The notes under the pieces were generated by a model, which was not told where the DNA came from, made no database searches, and worked only from the letters and a program-made list of their open reading frames with translations. A program made the translations under genes and the position numbers. From Pseudomonas fluorescens (GTDB taxonomy: Bacteria > Pseudomonadota > Gammaproteobacteria > Pseudomonadales > Pseudomonadaceae): a stretch of DNA of 64,000 bases. Where the stretch lies: the NCBI RefSeq assembly GCF_019212185.1, contig NZ_CP078138.1, positions 850,501 through 914,500 on the forward strand, written 5' to 3'. Below are positions 1-8,181 of this stretch, piece by piece. How positions within the stretch are numbered: the first letter of the stretch is position 1; each line of letters begins with the position of its first letter.

Positions 1-634
1 GACGCGGGTTGGTGAGGAATTTTTCCAGATACACCATCGGGTTGCCGAACGCCGCGCCAGCTTCGGTGCGGGTCAGTTTGGCGAAGGCGATCAGGTCTTC
101 TTCCTTGTGCACCACGCGCATGCCGCGACCACCACCGCCGCCAGCGGCCTTGATGATCACCGGGTAGCCGACTTCACGGCCGATGCGCAGAGCGGTTTCT
201 TCGTCTTCCGGCAGCGGGCCGTCGGAGCCCGGAACGGTCGGTACGCCAGCTTCGATCATCGCGTGCTTGGCCGATACCTTGTCGCCCATCAGGCGAATGG
301 TGTCGGCTTTCGGGCCGATGAAGGCGAAGCCGGAGTTCTCGACCTGCTCGGCAAAGTCGGCGTTTTCCGCGAGGAAACCGTAGCCTGGGTGAATGGCGGT
401 TGCGCCAGTCACTTCAGCGGCCGCAATGATTGCCGGGATGTGCAGGTAGGAGTGCGCGGCAGAAGCCGGGCCGATGCAGACGGACTCGTCCGCCAGGCCC
501 AGGTGCATCAGCTCTTTGTCGGCCTTGGAGTAAACGGCGACGGTCTTGATGCCCATCTCTTTGCAGGCACGCAGAATCCGCAGGGCGATCTCACCGCGGT
601 TAGCGATCAGAACTTTTTCCAACTTCGCAGTCAT
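1..634 (-). CDS. accC: Biotin carboxylase subunit of acetyl-CoA carboxylase (3' part outside window)
   Basis: This is the N-terminal part (about 211 residues) of the ATP-grasp enzyme that carboxylates the biotin on AccB with bicarbonate and ATP, the first committed step of fatty-acid synthesis. The start ATG is at 634-632 and the reading frame runs off the left edge of the window. Visible family signatures are [15 protein letters not shown] near the N-terminus, [14 protein letters not shown] around residue 85, and the glycine-rich ATP-binding stretch [16 protein letters not shown] around residue 160. It lies 17 bp after accB on the same strand, the usual accBC operon. The identification is firm; only the C-terminal part is unseen. 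Confidence 0.97.
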   Translation of the reverse strand, partial: MTAKLEKVLIANRGEIALRILRACKEMGIKTVAVYSKADKELMHLGLADESVCIGPASAAHSYLHIPAIIAAAEVTGATAIHPGYGFLAENADFAEQVENSGFAFIGPKADTIRLMGDKVSAKHAMIEAGVPTVPGSDGPLPEDEETALRIGREVGYPVIIKAAGGGGGRGMRVVHKEEDLIAFAKLTRTEAGAAFGNPMVYLEKFLTNPR

Positions 635-651
635 CAAAGGCTCTCCGCAGT

Positions 652-1113
652 TCAAACGATGGTGAACAGCGGTTGGTCGTACTCAACCGGCTGGCCGTCT
701 TCAACGAGGATGGATTCGATCACACCGCTGGTTTCAGCTTCGATGTGGTTCATCATCTTCATGGCTTCGACGATGCACAGGGTGTCGCCTTTCTTCACGG
801 TCTGGCCGACTTCAACGAAGGACGGCGAGGTTGGCGAAGACTTGCGATAGAAGGTGCCTACCATTGGCGAACGGGCAACGGTGCCGTTCAGCGCAGGGGC
901 GGCCGGAGCAGCAGGCGCGGCAGCGGCAGCCGGAGCGGCAGCAGCCGGGGCAGCGGCAGGTGCGGCCATTGGCGCTGGCGCGTAGTACTGCTGGGCCGGA
1001 GTCTTGCTGTGGCGGCTGATGCGTACGGACTCTTCGCCTTCCTTGATCTCCAGCTCGTCGATGCCGGACTCTTCCAGCAGTTCGATCAGTTTCTTGACTT
1101 TACGGATATCCAT
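652..1113 (-). CDS. accB: Biotin carboxyl carrier protein of acetyl-CoA carboxylase
   Basis: This 153-residue protein carries the biotin prosthetic group between AccC and the carboxyltransferase AccAD. The C-terminal biotinyl domain contains [12 protein letters not shown], with the biotinylated lysine at residue 119. A Pro/Ala-rich flexible linker (about residues 40-75) joins it to a short N-terminal domain ([18 protein letters not shown]), which is the standard architecture and length. The gene follows aroQ by 50 bp and precedes accC by 17 bp, so aroQ-accB-accC is probably one transcription unit. Start choice is supported by conservation of the MDIRKVKKL beginning. Confidence 0.98.
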   Translation of the reverse strand: MDIRKVKKLIELLEESGIDELEIKEGEESVRISRHSKTPAQQYYAPAPMAAPAAAPAAAAPAAAAAPAAPAAPALNGTVARSPMVGTFYRKSSPTSPSFVEVGQTVKKGDTLCIVEAMKMMNHIEAETSGVIESILVEDGQPVEYDQPLFTIV

Positions 1114-1163
1114 GAATCATCAACTCCCAAGGGTCGGTCAGGGGGGCGTTCAACGCTTGTGGT

Positions 1164-1616
1164 TCAAGCTGTTGCCTGTAGTTCAAGCTGTTCCAGGGCG
1201 GCCTCCAGGGCCAGTCGGTAACCGCTGGCGCCAAGGCCGCAGATCACTCCCACCGCTACGTCGGAGAAGTAAGAGTGATGGCGGAAAGGTTCGCGTTTGT
1301 GCACGTTGGACAAATGCACTTCGATGAATGGGATGCTCACCGCCAGCAGCGCGTCACGTAATGCGACACTTGTATGCGTAAAAGCTGCTGGATTGATCAG
1401 GATGAAGTCCACGCCTTCGCCGCGAGCGGCGTGAATCCGGTCGATTAATTCGTACTCGGCGTTGCTTTGCAGGTAGAGCAAATGGTGGCCAGCGTCACGT
1501 GCCCGCCGTTCCAGGTCCTGATTGATCTGAGCCAGGGTCACGGCCCCATACACACCCGGTTCGCGGGTGCCGAGCAGGTTCAGGTTGGGTCCGTGCAGAA
1601 CCAGTAAGGTCGCCAT
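1164..1616 (-). CDS. aroQ: Type II 3-dehydroquinate dehydratase
   Basis: The 150-residue product matches the small type II dehydroquinase that converts 3-dehydroquinate to 3-dehydroshikimate in the shikimate pathway. Signatures are [18 protein letters not shown] at the N-terminus (with the catalytic-loop arginine and tyrosine), [17 protein letters not shown] in the middle, and [21 protein letters not shown] with the conserved histidine. The length fits the dodecameric type II family. An AGGA ribosome-binding sequence lies just upstream of the ATG. In P. aeruginosa a dipZ gene lies between this gene and the next receptor; here the gap is only 170 bp and holds no gene. Confidence 0.97.
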   Translation of the reverse strand: MATLLVLHGPNLNLLGTREPGVYGAVTLAQINQDLERRARDAGHHLLYLQSNAEYELIDRIHAARGEGVDFILINPAAFTHTSVALRDALLAVSIPFIEVHLSNVHKREPFRHHSYFSDVAVGVICGLGASGYRLALEAALEQLELQATA

Positions 1617-1659
1617 CTGCTGTTCCTTGTTGTCTATGCGCAGTTGTCAGAACCCGGCG

Positions 1660-1689
1660 ACTATGCCGCAAAGCCTTTGTGACTGTCCA
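1660..1689 (-). promoter_or_regulatory. Candidate sigma-70 promoter for aroQ-accB-accC
   Basis: On the minus strand a TGGACA -35 element (1689-1684) and a CATAGT -10 element (1665-1660) are separated by 18 bp, about 45 bp upstream of the aroQ ATG. Five of six -35 bases and four of six -10 bases match consensus. This is an inference from sequence only. Confidence 0.4.
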
Positions 1690-1786
1690 GTTCTCTGCAA
1701 TAGCCGGCACGATGTCCGATGATTGCGCGAGATAAATGACCGGCGGCTTGAGTTTGGTCATTAGAACGCGCGTTCGGCGCCTGGTA

Positions 1787-3748
1787 TCAGACGCGGAACG
1801 CCTGCACTGCGGTATGCAGCCTGCCGCCCAAGACCAGCAAGTTCTCTCCCTGCTCGCGACCTTCGCCAATGCGCAGCAGATTATCCCCGCCCAACTGATG
1901 AATTCGCTCGCTGTGATCGCGAATCTCGCTGACCGCGCCGCTTTGTTGGGCGGTGACATCGGCGATGCGTTCGGCGGTGTCGGCAATGGTCTGGATCGCC
2001 TCGACGATTTTATCCAGTGCACCGTCAGCCGCTTGCGCCTGACTGGCGGTGGCTTCGGCATGTTCGACCTGGGCGCGCATGCCTTCAACCGAGGCTCGTG
2101 CGGCCTGTTGCAGGCCGGCGATCAGGCCCTGAATTTCCGCGGTGGCGCCGGCCGTGCGTTGCGCCAGTGAACGGACTTCCTCGGCGACCACGGCAAACCC
2201 GCGGCCCATTTCTCCGGCGCGGGCGGCTTCGATCGCGGCATTGAGGGCCAGCAGGTTGGTCTGGTCGGCGATCGAGCGAATCACCGTCAGCACACCACCG
2301 ATGGTTGCCGACTCCTCGGCCAGGTGTTCGATCATCTGCGCATTGCCCTGCACCTCACCGACCAGCGCATGCAGCCCGGTCAGACTGTGGCCAATGACCT
2401 TTTGCCCCTGTTCCACCGCCAACCCGGCATGCCGACTGGCATCCGCAGCCTGACTGGCATCGCCGGCCACTTGAACAATGGTCGCCTCCAGTTCGCCCAG
2501 GGAATCACGAATCAGCGCCGTATCCCCGGCCTGGTGTTCGGCGCCGCTGTGCATGTCGTTGCTCAGATCCGCCAGCACCCGACTGCTGCCTGCGACCTGT
2601 TCGGCGTTCAGGCGAATGGTGCCCACCAAGTCCACCAGATAGGCGCGCAAGCGATTGAGGGACTCCTGGATGTCATGCAATTCGCGGTTGGTCGCGCCGA
2701 GCTGGATTTCCCGGCTGAAATCGCCTTCAGCCCAGATCGAGAGGGCCGGTGCCAGATTGCTCAGAACCCGGGCGAGGCGCCGTTGCAGCGTGTCGATCAG
2801 CAAGGCGATCAGCAGAATCAGGCCGATCATCACGCCCTGCAGCAGCCGCACTTCGCCTTGAATCTGTGCGTGTTGCCCGCGCACCACGGGCTCCAGGCCG
2901 GCAATGGCCTGTTGCACCGCGTCGATTTTCAGGTGGGTGGCGGCACTCAAGTCAGTCCGTTGCCGGATCTGCTCGCGGGTGCGCGCCAACTCGGCGGGGT
3001 AGCGCGCCAGCAGGCTCGTCAGTTCGCGTTTGTAGTTGCCGCCGGCGTCTTCGGCGACTGTTTGCTCGTTGCCCTGCAGGCCCATCATGGCGGCAAAATC
3101 GTCGCTGTTGGAGGCTTGGGTGCTGGCAACGCCGAGCAAGGGCAGGGCGTCGAGCGCTTCAGCCTGGCTGCGGATGTTGTTCACTTCGCGCTCGACATCG
3201 GCGGCCAGTTCACTGCGGCCACTGCTGACCAGCTTGTCGCGGGCCAACGACAGCTTGCCCAGGTGCCGGGAGGCCGCCAGCAGCGCCGGAAGGTATTGCG
3301 CGGCGGCAGGCGCTTGACTGCTGCTGGCGTATTGGCTGAGTTGTTCGAGGCTGGCGCCCATTTCACGCTCGGCCTGCAGCAACAGGGCCTGGGGGTCGCC
3401 TGCCAGTTTGCCGGCGGCGAGCAGTTCGGTCTTGCTGAACTGGTCCAGCTCGACCAGGCTCGGGCGCATGCTCTGGGCCAGCGTCTCCGGCATCTCGGTC
3501 AATTGCTGCTGCAAGGTGTCGAGGCTCTGGTTGGCACTGCTCAGGCGCAAAGCGTCACCGCTGGCCAGGTAATCGGCAATGTTGCGTGCCACCTGATTCT
3601 GGAACTGCTGCGACAACCCCAAATAACGCTCCATCAATAGATAGGGGCGCTCCAGGGCTCTTTGCGACCACCACAACGTGGCGCCGAGTGCGAAGCACAC
3701 CGCAACTAATAGCAGCGTGTTGAGATTGGTCAGCAACTTCAGGCGCAT
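1787..3748 (-). CDS. Methyl-accepting chemotaxis protein, CtpL-like
   Basis: This is a 653-residue transmembrane chemoreceptor. It has TM1 at about residues 7-27, a long all-helical periplasmic sensor (about 28-300), TM2 at about 303-322 ([17 protein letters not shown]), then HAMP and a cytoplasmic signalling domain with the hairpin-tip signature [20 protein letters not shown] and [17 protein letters not shown]. No C-terminal CheR-tethering pentapeptide is seen (it ends TAVQAFRV). The position between aroQ and a GcbA-type cyclase matches P. aeruginosa PA4844 (CtpL, linked there to inorganic phosphate chemotaxis). The ligand here is inferred from synteny only. Confidence 0.9.
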   Translation of the reverse strand: MRLKLLTNLNTLLLVAVCFALGATLWWSQRALERPYLLMERYLGLSQQFQNQVARNIADYLASGDALRLSSANQSLDTLQQQLTEMPETLAQSMRPSLVELDQFSKTELLAAGKLAGDPQALLLQAEREMGASLEQLSQYASSSQAPAAAQYLPALLAASRHLGKLSLARDKLVSSGRSELAADVEREVNNIRSQAEALDALPLLGVASTQASNSDDFAAMMGLQGNEQTVAEDAGGNYKRELTSLLARYPAELARTREQIRQRTDLSAATHLKIDAVQQAIAGLEPVVRGQHAQIQGEVRLLQGVMIGLILLIALLIDTLQRRLARVLSNLAPALSIWAEGDFSREIQLGATNRELHDIQESLNRLRAYLVDLVGTIRLNAEQVAGSSRVLADLSNDMHSGAEHQAGDTALIRDSLGELEATIVQVAGDASQAADASRHAGLAVEQGQKVIGHSLTGLHALVGEVQGNAQMIEHLAEESATIGGVLTVIRSIADQTNLLALNAAIEAARAGEMGRGFAVVAEEVRSLAQRTAGATAEIQGLIAGLQQAARASVEGMRAQVEHAEATASQAQAADGALDKIVEAIQTIADTAERIADVTAQQSGAVSEIRDHSERIHQLGGDNLLRIGEGREQGENLLVLGGRLHTAVQAFRV

Positions 3749-3798
3749 CGGCTTCTACCAACGACAAAATGGCGAAGGCTGAAGTTATTGCGTTTGTA

Positions 3799-5469
3799 TT
3801 ACAGGGTTATGACCGAATCGGTGGCTTCCGCAGAAAGGCTGGCACTTTGCCTTGATTGTCGCGCAGCCTGCACCCGATTGCGTCCTGCGGCCTTGGCGCG
3901 GTACAGCGCTTCGTCGGCCTGGCTGGCCATCATCAGGCTGTCGCAGTCGTCGTGCAGGTCGACAATCCCGGCGCTGAAGGTGCACCACAGATCCTGCGGC
4001 TGAGCAGGGTAGTGAATTTCGGCAAAGCGCCGACGGATTTCGTCGAGCACCTTGCAGGCCGATTCGCAGTCGGTGTCGGGCATGACGATGGCGAACTCTT
4101 CACCGCCGTAGCGGCCAATGAAATCGGTCTTGCGCAGACGTTGCTTGAGGAACAGTGCCAGGCTTTTGATCACGCGGTCGCCCATGGGATGGCCATGGCT
4201 GTCGTTGACCCGCTTGAAGTGATCGATGTCGAGCATCGCGAAGCTCAACGGCTTGTTCTCGCGGCGGGCGCGGAAGCTGCAGTCTTCGAGCAGTTGCAGG
4301 ATGTGGGTGTGGTTATACAGCCCGGTCAGGCTGTCACGGATCATCCGCGCCTTGAGATTGCGCGCCCGGGCAGCGCGATTGCGCACCGTGGTGATCAGGT
4401 GGCGTGGTTTGATCGGCTTGGTCAGGAAGTCGTCGCCGCCCTCGCTCATCGCGTCCAGCTGCTTGTCCAGGTCATCCTCGGCCGACAGGTAGATGATCGG
4501 CACGCTGACGTAACGGTCGTTGTGGCGAATCACCTTGGCCAGTTCGGTACCGGTGCAGGCCGGCATGTACATGTCGAGAATGATCAGGTCGGGCTGGAAG
4601 TCCGCCAGTACCGCCATCGCCTGGATCGGTTCGATCAGGGTCCGGGTCACAATCCCGGCACTGTTGAGCAGGCGCTCGGTGTGCATGGCCTGGGCGCGCG
4701 AGTCATCGATGATCAACACCTTGAACGGCTCGTACTGAGCGACGCAGGTCAGGACTTCGATTTTTTCCAGCAGGCTCGAGGCTTCGAGGGCTCCGGTCAG
4801 GAATTCCTGGCCGCCGGCGCGAACAGCGGCGAGGCGGGTCGGGGTATCGGTTTCAAGCAGGCTGAAAAACAACAGTGGCAGTTTCTGTTCCAGTCCTTGC
4901 TGGGCATCGGCCGCCAGTTGCAGGCCTTGGCCCGGGCCGTTGAAGTCGACGTCCATGACGATGGCGGCGGGCAGGCGCTCGACCATCGAGGATCGAAATG
5001 CCGCGACGCTGTCGAGGGATTGTGCGCTGAGGCCGAAAAATTCCAGCTGGCGGGCCAGGCGTTCAGCGCGCTCATGGTCCTGGAGGAGGATGTAGACCGG
5101 TTTGCGCAGCGGCGGCAGCAAGGTCTCTTCAAGCTGATCGCCCTCGCGCAAGCCGGTGCGCGACAAACGCTGCATCAGGCGATTGAGGTCAGTGATCAGG
5201 GTGCTGCTCAGGCGTCCGCGATTGGCATCGACCGCCTGCAGTGCCTGGCTGATGCTGTGTGCCAACCGGGTGTGTTCGGGTTGGGCGAAACGCTCGGCGA
5301 ACCGCAGCAAGCGCAAGTTGGCTTCGCCGAGTTCGGAAAGGTCGGCGCTTGACCATTCGCTGCCCTGCAAGCGTTGCCAGATCTCAAGAATTTGACGTGC
5401 CTGATGAATTACCCGCTGGGCAAAGTGCTGTTTGAGGCGCTCACGGCTGGGGTCTTCTGGCTCGGTCAT
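3799..5469 (-). CDS. gcbA: Two-receiver diguanylate cyclase, GcbA type
   Basis: This 556-residue cytoplasmic protein synthesises c-di-GMP. Its order is an N-terminal helical segment (about 1-130), a degenerate receiver (about 135-250), a canonical receiver (about 255-375, with VLIIDDSRAQ, LIILDMYMPACTG and the KP lysine), and a GGDEF domain (about 385-530). The active-site motif is GGEEF (RYGGEEFAIVMPD), and an inhibitory RxxD site (RKTD) sits five residues before it, so both catalysis and product inhibition should be intact. It is collinear with PA4843 and with P. fluorescens GcbA, which promotes early biofilm attachment. The orthology is inferred from domain order and context. Confidence 0.92.
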   Translation of the reverse strand: MTEPEDPSRERLKQHFAQRVIHQARQILEIWQRLQGSEWSSADLSELGEANLRLLRFAERFAQPEHTRLAHSISQALQAVDANRGRLSSTLITDLNRLMQRLSRTGLREGDQLEETLLPPLRKPVYILLQDHERAERLARQLEFFGLSAQSLDSVAAFRSSMVERLPAAIVMDVDFNGPGQGLQLAADAQQGLEQKLPLLFFSLLETDTPTRLAAVRAGGQEFLTGALEASSLLEKIEVLTCVAQYEPFKVLIIDDSRAQAMHTERLLNSAGIVTRTLIEPIQAMAVLADFQPDLIILDMYMPACTGTELAKVIRHNDRYVSVPIIYLSAEDDLDKQLDAMSEGGDDFLTKPIKPRHLITTVRNRAARARNLKARMIRDSLTGLYNHTHILQLLEDCSFRARRENKPLSFAMLDIDHFKRVNDSHGHPMGDRVIKSLALFLKQRLRKTDFIGRYGGEEFAIVMPDTDCESACKVLDEIRRRFAEIHYPAQPQDLWCTFSAGIVDLHDDCDSLMMASQADEALYRAKAAGRNRVQAARQSRQSASLSAEATDSVITL

Positions 5470-5752
5470 ATCCTGACTACTAGTTAGGGTGCATGCTGAG
5501 ATCGACTGGTGGCTCTATGCTAGCACCACTTTCTCATTGCATGAGTGTCGTAAGTCAATAATGTGCAAAGCGCCCCGATTCAGTTTATGACCGACCAGTC
5601 TCATAGGCTCGCAGCGCTCCTTCATCTATAGTGCTCGCTCGACCGGGCCAGACAGGTGTCATGCCTTGTAGGATTAATCCGCGCAGCCAAGGCACGATGG
5701 AGTCGGGTTGTGGTCGAAATCGATGAACTCAAGTGATTGAAAGGATATCGCC

Positions 5753-6820
5753 ATGCTGGACTGGAAGAACCGCGCAGGCAGCGCGCCTGAACGTGCCGCC
5801 GAACCCAAATCGGCCACCCGCAGCTACGTTGGCGGTCTGCTGTTCAGCCGCGCCCTGGCCACCCTGATTGGCTTGTACTTGCTGGTAACCATCGCCCTGG
5901 GTTGGTACTGGAGCGAAGAGCCGGCGCTGTTCCCGGTCCAGCAGAACGCGCAAGTTGCCGCCGAAAAAGACGGCAAACAGATGGTCGTCGGCTACACCAC
6001 TGTGGAAACCCTGAAAACGGTCGCGGGCACCCTGCTGAACAAGCCGGGCGGCTATATTTCCAACGACCGGTTCCCGCCGGGCCTGTGGATGGACAACATG
6101 CCGAGCTGGGAATACGGCGTACTGGTGCAGGTGCGTGACCTGACCCGTGCCCTGCGCAAGGACTTCGCTCGCTCGCAGTCGCAGTCGGCGGAAGATGCCG
6201 ACCTGGCCAAGGCCGAGCCACGTTTCAACTTCGACAACAAGAGCTGGGTGCTGCCGTCCAGTGAGTCGGAATACCAGGAAGGCATCAACTCTCTGAGTCG
6301 TTATCAGGCGCGCCTGTCGGATCCGTCGCAGAAAAACGCACTGTTCTATGCGCGCGCCGACAACCTGAACAACTGGCTGGGTGATGTCGGTACACGTCTC
6401 GGCTCCCTGTCCCAGCGACTGTCGGCCAGTGTAGGCCGGGTCAAGCTCAACACCGCGCTGAAAACCGAAGTCATCGCGCCGGGCCAGGTTCCGCAGGTCG
6501 ATGAAGAAGTGGTCGAAACACCGTGGATGCAAATCGACAACGTGTTCTACGAAGCCCGTGGCCAGGCTTGGGCTCTGTCCCACCTGCTGCGCGCCATCGA
6601 AGTCGACTTTGCCGACGTCCTGGCCAAGAAGAACGCCACCGTCAGCGTGCGTCAGATCATTCGTGAGCTGGAGGCCTCGCAAGAGCCGGTATGGAGCCCG
6701 ATGATCCTCAACGGCAGCGGTTTCGGTCCATTGGCCAACCACTCACTGGTCATGGCCAACTACATCTCGCGAGCCAACGCAGCGGTGATCGATCTGCGCC
6801 AACTGCTCAACCAGGGCTAA
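5753..6820 (+). CDS. DUF2333 family membrane-anchored protein
   Basis: This is a 355-residue protein of unknown function that matches the DUF2333 family by its overall sequence and its position next to the NUDIX/SUI1/speA group. One transmembrane helix is visible at about residues 31-51 (LATLIGLYLLVTIALGWYW). The rest is a soluble, mostly helical domain, probably periplasmic. An AAGGA ribosome-binding site lies 8 bp before the ATG. The 283-bp gap upstream separates it from gcbA on the opposite strand and must hold both promoters; no strong consensus was fixed there. No catalytic motif was recognised. Confidence 0.88.
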   Translation: MLDWKNRAGSAPERAAEPKSATRSYVGGLLFSRALATLIGLYLLVTIALGWYWSEEPALFPVQQNAQVAAEKDGKQMVVGYTTVETLKTVAGTLLNKPGGYISNDRFPPGLWMDNMPSWEYGVLVQVRDLTRALRKDFARSQSQSAEDADLAKAEPRFNFDNKSWVLPSSESEYQEGINSLSRYQARLSDPSQKNALFYARADNLNNWLGDVGTRLGSLSQRLSASVGRVKLNTALKTEVIAPGQVPQVDEEVVETPWMQIDNVFYEARGQAWALSHLLRAIEVDFADVLAKKNATVSVRQIIRELEASQEPVWSPMILNGSGFGPLANHSLVMANYISRANAAVIDLRQLLNQG

Positions 6821-6823
6821 GTG

Positions 6824-7381
6824 ATGGTCGATCAATCCCGTGAGGCCGCCCACCGTGCGGCCTCCGACGCCGAACAAATTGCCTGGGTCGACGATCAGGA
6901 CAACCTGCTCGGCTCGCTGGTGCGCTCGGAGTTGCGCGAGCGCGGGCTGATTGGCCGGGGCACCTACATCATGCTGTTCAATTCGGCCGGCGAGTTGTGC
7001 GTGCACCAGCGCACGTTCAGCAAGGCGATTTATCCGGGTTTCTGGGATGTGGCGGCGGGCGGCATGGTCGGCGCCGGCGAAAGCTACGCCGAGTCGGCGG
7101 CCCGGGAGTTGGCGGAGGAGTTGGGCGTGAGCGGGGTCGAACTGACCGCCCATGACCACTTCTATTTCGAAGATACCGGCAACCGTCTGTGGTGTTCGGC
7201 GTTCTCTGCGGTCTGGGACGGACCGTTGAAACTGCAGCCCGAGGAAGTGCTGCAGGCGCGCTTTATGCCTATCGAGCAGGTGCTGGTGGAAATCCAGCAA
7301 AAGCCTTATTGCCCGGACTCTTTGGCAGCGTTGAAGCGCTATCTGCGCTCGCGTGGGGGCGACGTCGCAAAAGAGCTATAA
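6824..7381 (+). CDS. NUDIX hydrolase
   Basis: The 185-residue protein hydrolyses a nucleoside diphosphate linked to another moiety; the substrate is not known. A perfect Nudix box GX5EX7REUXEEXGU is visible in GMVGAGESYAESA followed by ARELAEELGV, at about residues 84-106. It resembles the YfcD group of Nudix enzymes. It starts 3 bp after the DUF2333 stop, either with this ATG or with the GTG immediately upstream at 6821, so the two genes are probably co-transcribed. No terminator is evident after the stop. Confidence 0.93.
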   Translation: MVDQSREAAHRAASDAEQIAWVDDQDNLLGSLVRSELRERGLIGRGTYIMLFNSAGELCVHQRTFSKAIYPGFWDVAAGGMVGAGESYAESAARELAEELGVSGVELTAHDHFYFEDTGNRLWCSAFSAVWDGPLKLQPEEVLQARFMPIEQVLVEIQQKPYCPDSLAALKRYLRSRGGDVAKEL

Positions 7382-7399
7382 ATTGGCGCCGATTGGCTC

Positions 7400-7428
7400 T
7401 TAGCAAGTAGGCTTTTTGCCGTTACACT
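7400..7428 (+). promoter_or_regulatory. Candidate promoter for the SUI1-type gene
   Basis: TTAGCA (7400-7405) and TACACT (7423-7428) are 17 bp apart. Transcription from here would begin near 7435 and give a leader of about 150 nt before the GTG start at 7586. The -35 match is weak, so the assignment is tentative. Confidence 0.4.
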
Positions 7429-7444
7429 GCGCGACCTTTTAAAG

Positions 7445-7494
7445 CTGGACCGGATTGCCCGTCTTTTTTATAGGAGCGAGGTAATCCGGTCCAG
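7445..7494 (+). promoter_or_regulatory. Large leader stem-loop upstream of the SUI1-type gene
   Basis: CTGGACCGGATTGCC (7445-7459) can pair with GGTAATCCGGTCCAG (7480-7494). This gives a 15-bp stem with a single G-U pair and a 20-nt loop that contains a T-run and an AGGAG sequence. A second small hairpin (GCCCC/GGGGC, about 7502-7520) follows. Both lie in the predicted 5' leader of the downstream gene, which suggests a cis-acting RNA element; function is unproven. Confidence 0.5.
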
Positions 7495-7585
7495 TAGCGC
7501 TGCCCCTGCCTGAGTGGGGCTTCGCGGTCGATAGCACGTGGCAACGTTGCTGCGACCAGTCTTTGTCCTCCCAAGAGGATTGCCG

Positions 7586-7957
7586 GTGGCCAAAAAAGCC
7601 GCATCCTTCGCCGCCCTAGGTGGCCTGGTATTTTCCACCGACGCAGGTCGACATTGCCCGGACTGTAGTCAGCCGGTGGCAGCCTGCATCTGCAAACAAA
7701 CCGTCATCCTGGCCGGCGACGGCATCGCGCGCGTGCGCCGCGAAAGCAAGGGCCGTGGCGGTAAGACCGTGACCACCATCAGCGGCGTGCCGTTGGCGGA
7801 AGACGCGCTCAAGGAACTGGCGACGACGCTGAAGAAGCGCTGTGGCACCGGTGGTGCGTTGAAAGACGGGGTCATCGAAATCCAGGGCGATCATGTCGAG
7901 CTACTCTTGGCTGAACTGACCCGACACGGTTTCAAAGCGAAGAAGTCCGGCGGCTAG
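7586..7957 (+). CDS. yciH: SUI1/eIF1-type translation factor (YciH family)
   Basis: This 123-residue protein has an N-terminal CxxC-CxC zinc-binding-like segment (CPDCSQPVAACIC) and a C-terminal SUI1 fold containing GRGGKTVTTISGVPL, KKRCGTGGALKDGVIEIQGDH and the final GFKAKKSGG. Bacterial YciH proteins resemble eukaryotic eIF1 and are thought to influence start-site fidelity. The GTG at 7586 is preferred over the ATG at 7538 because AAGAGG lies just upstream (7573-7578) and homologues begin (M/V)AKKAASF. The gene is preceded by a structured leader and followed by another structured gap and speA, the arrangement of PA4840-PA4839. Confidence 0.93.
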   Translation: MAKKAASFAALGGLVFSTDAGRHCPDCSQPVAACICKQTVILAGDGIARVRRESKGRGGKTVTTISGVPLAEDALKELATTLKKRCGTGGALKDGVIEIQGDHVELLLAELTRHGFKAKKSGG

Positions 7958-7961
7958 CAGC

Positions 7962-8038
7962 CTCTGTGAAGACCACCCCGACTTGATATTCACCTGCCAC
8001 ACGCCAGGTTCAATGTCGTCCCCATGGTTTTCACAGAG
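7962..8038 (+). promoter_or_regulatory. Structured inverted repeat between yciH and speA
   Basis: CTCTGTGAAGACCA (7962-7975) pairs with TGGTTTTCACAGAG (8025-8038) with one G-U pair. Inside lies a second short pairing, ACCTG (7992-7996) with CAGGT (8005-8009). No U-tract follows, so it is not a classical terminator. It could be an attenuator of speA, a processing site or part of a small RNA. Confidence 0.4.
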
Positions 8039-8181
8039 CCTGTTCTGACCGGTTTCTAAACTCAGCGCTGCTTGTGGGGTCTATGGACCTTGCATGCAGG
8101 CTAATCGTCATTTTCATTCCTTAGAATGCGCCAGCCCTCAACCCGGATGGCGCTCTTCGACTTCATTTATAGGGGACTTCA

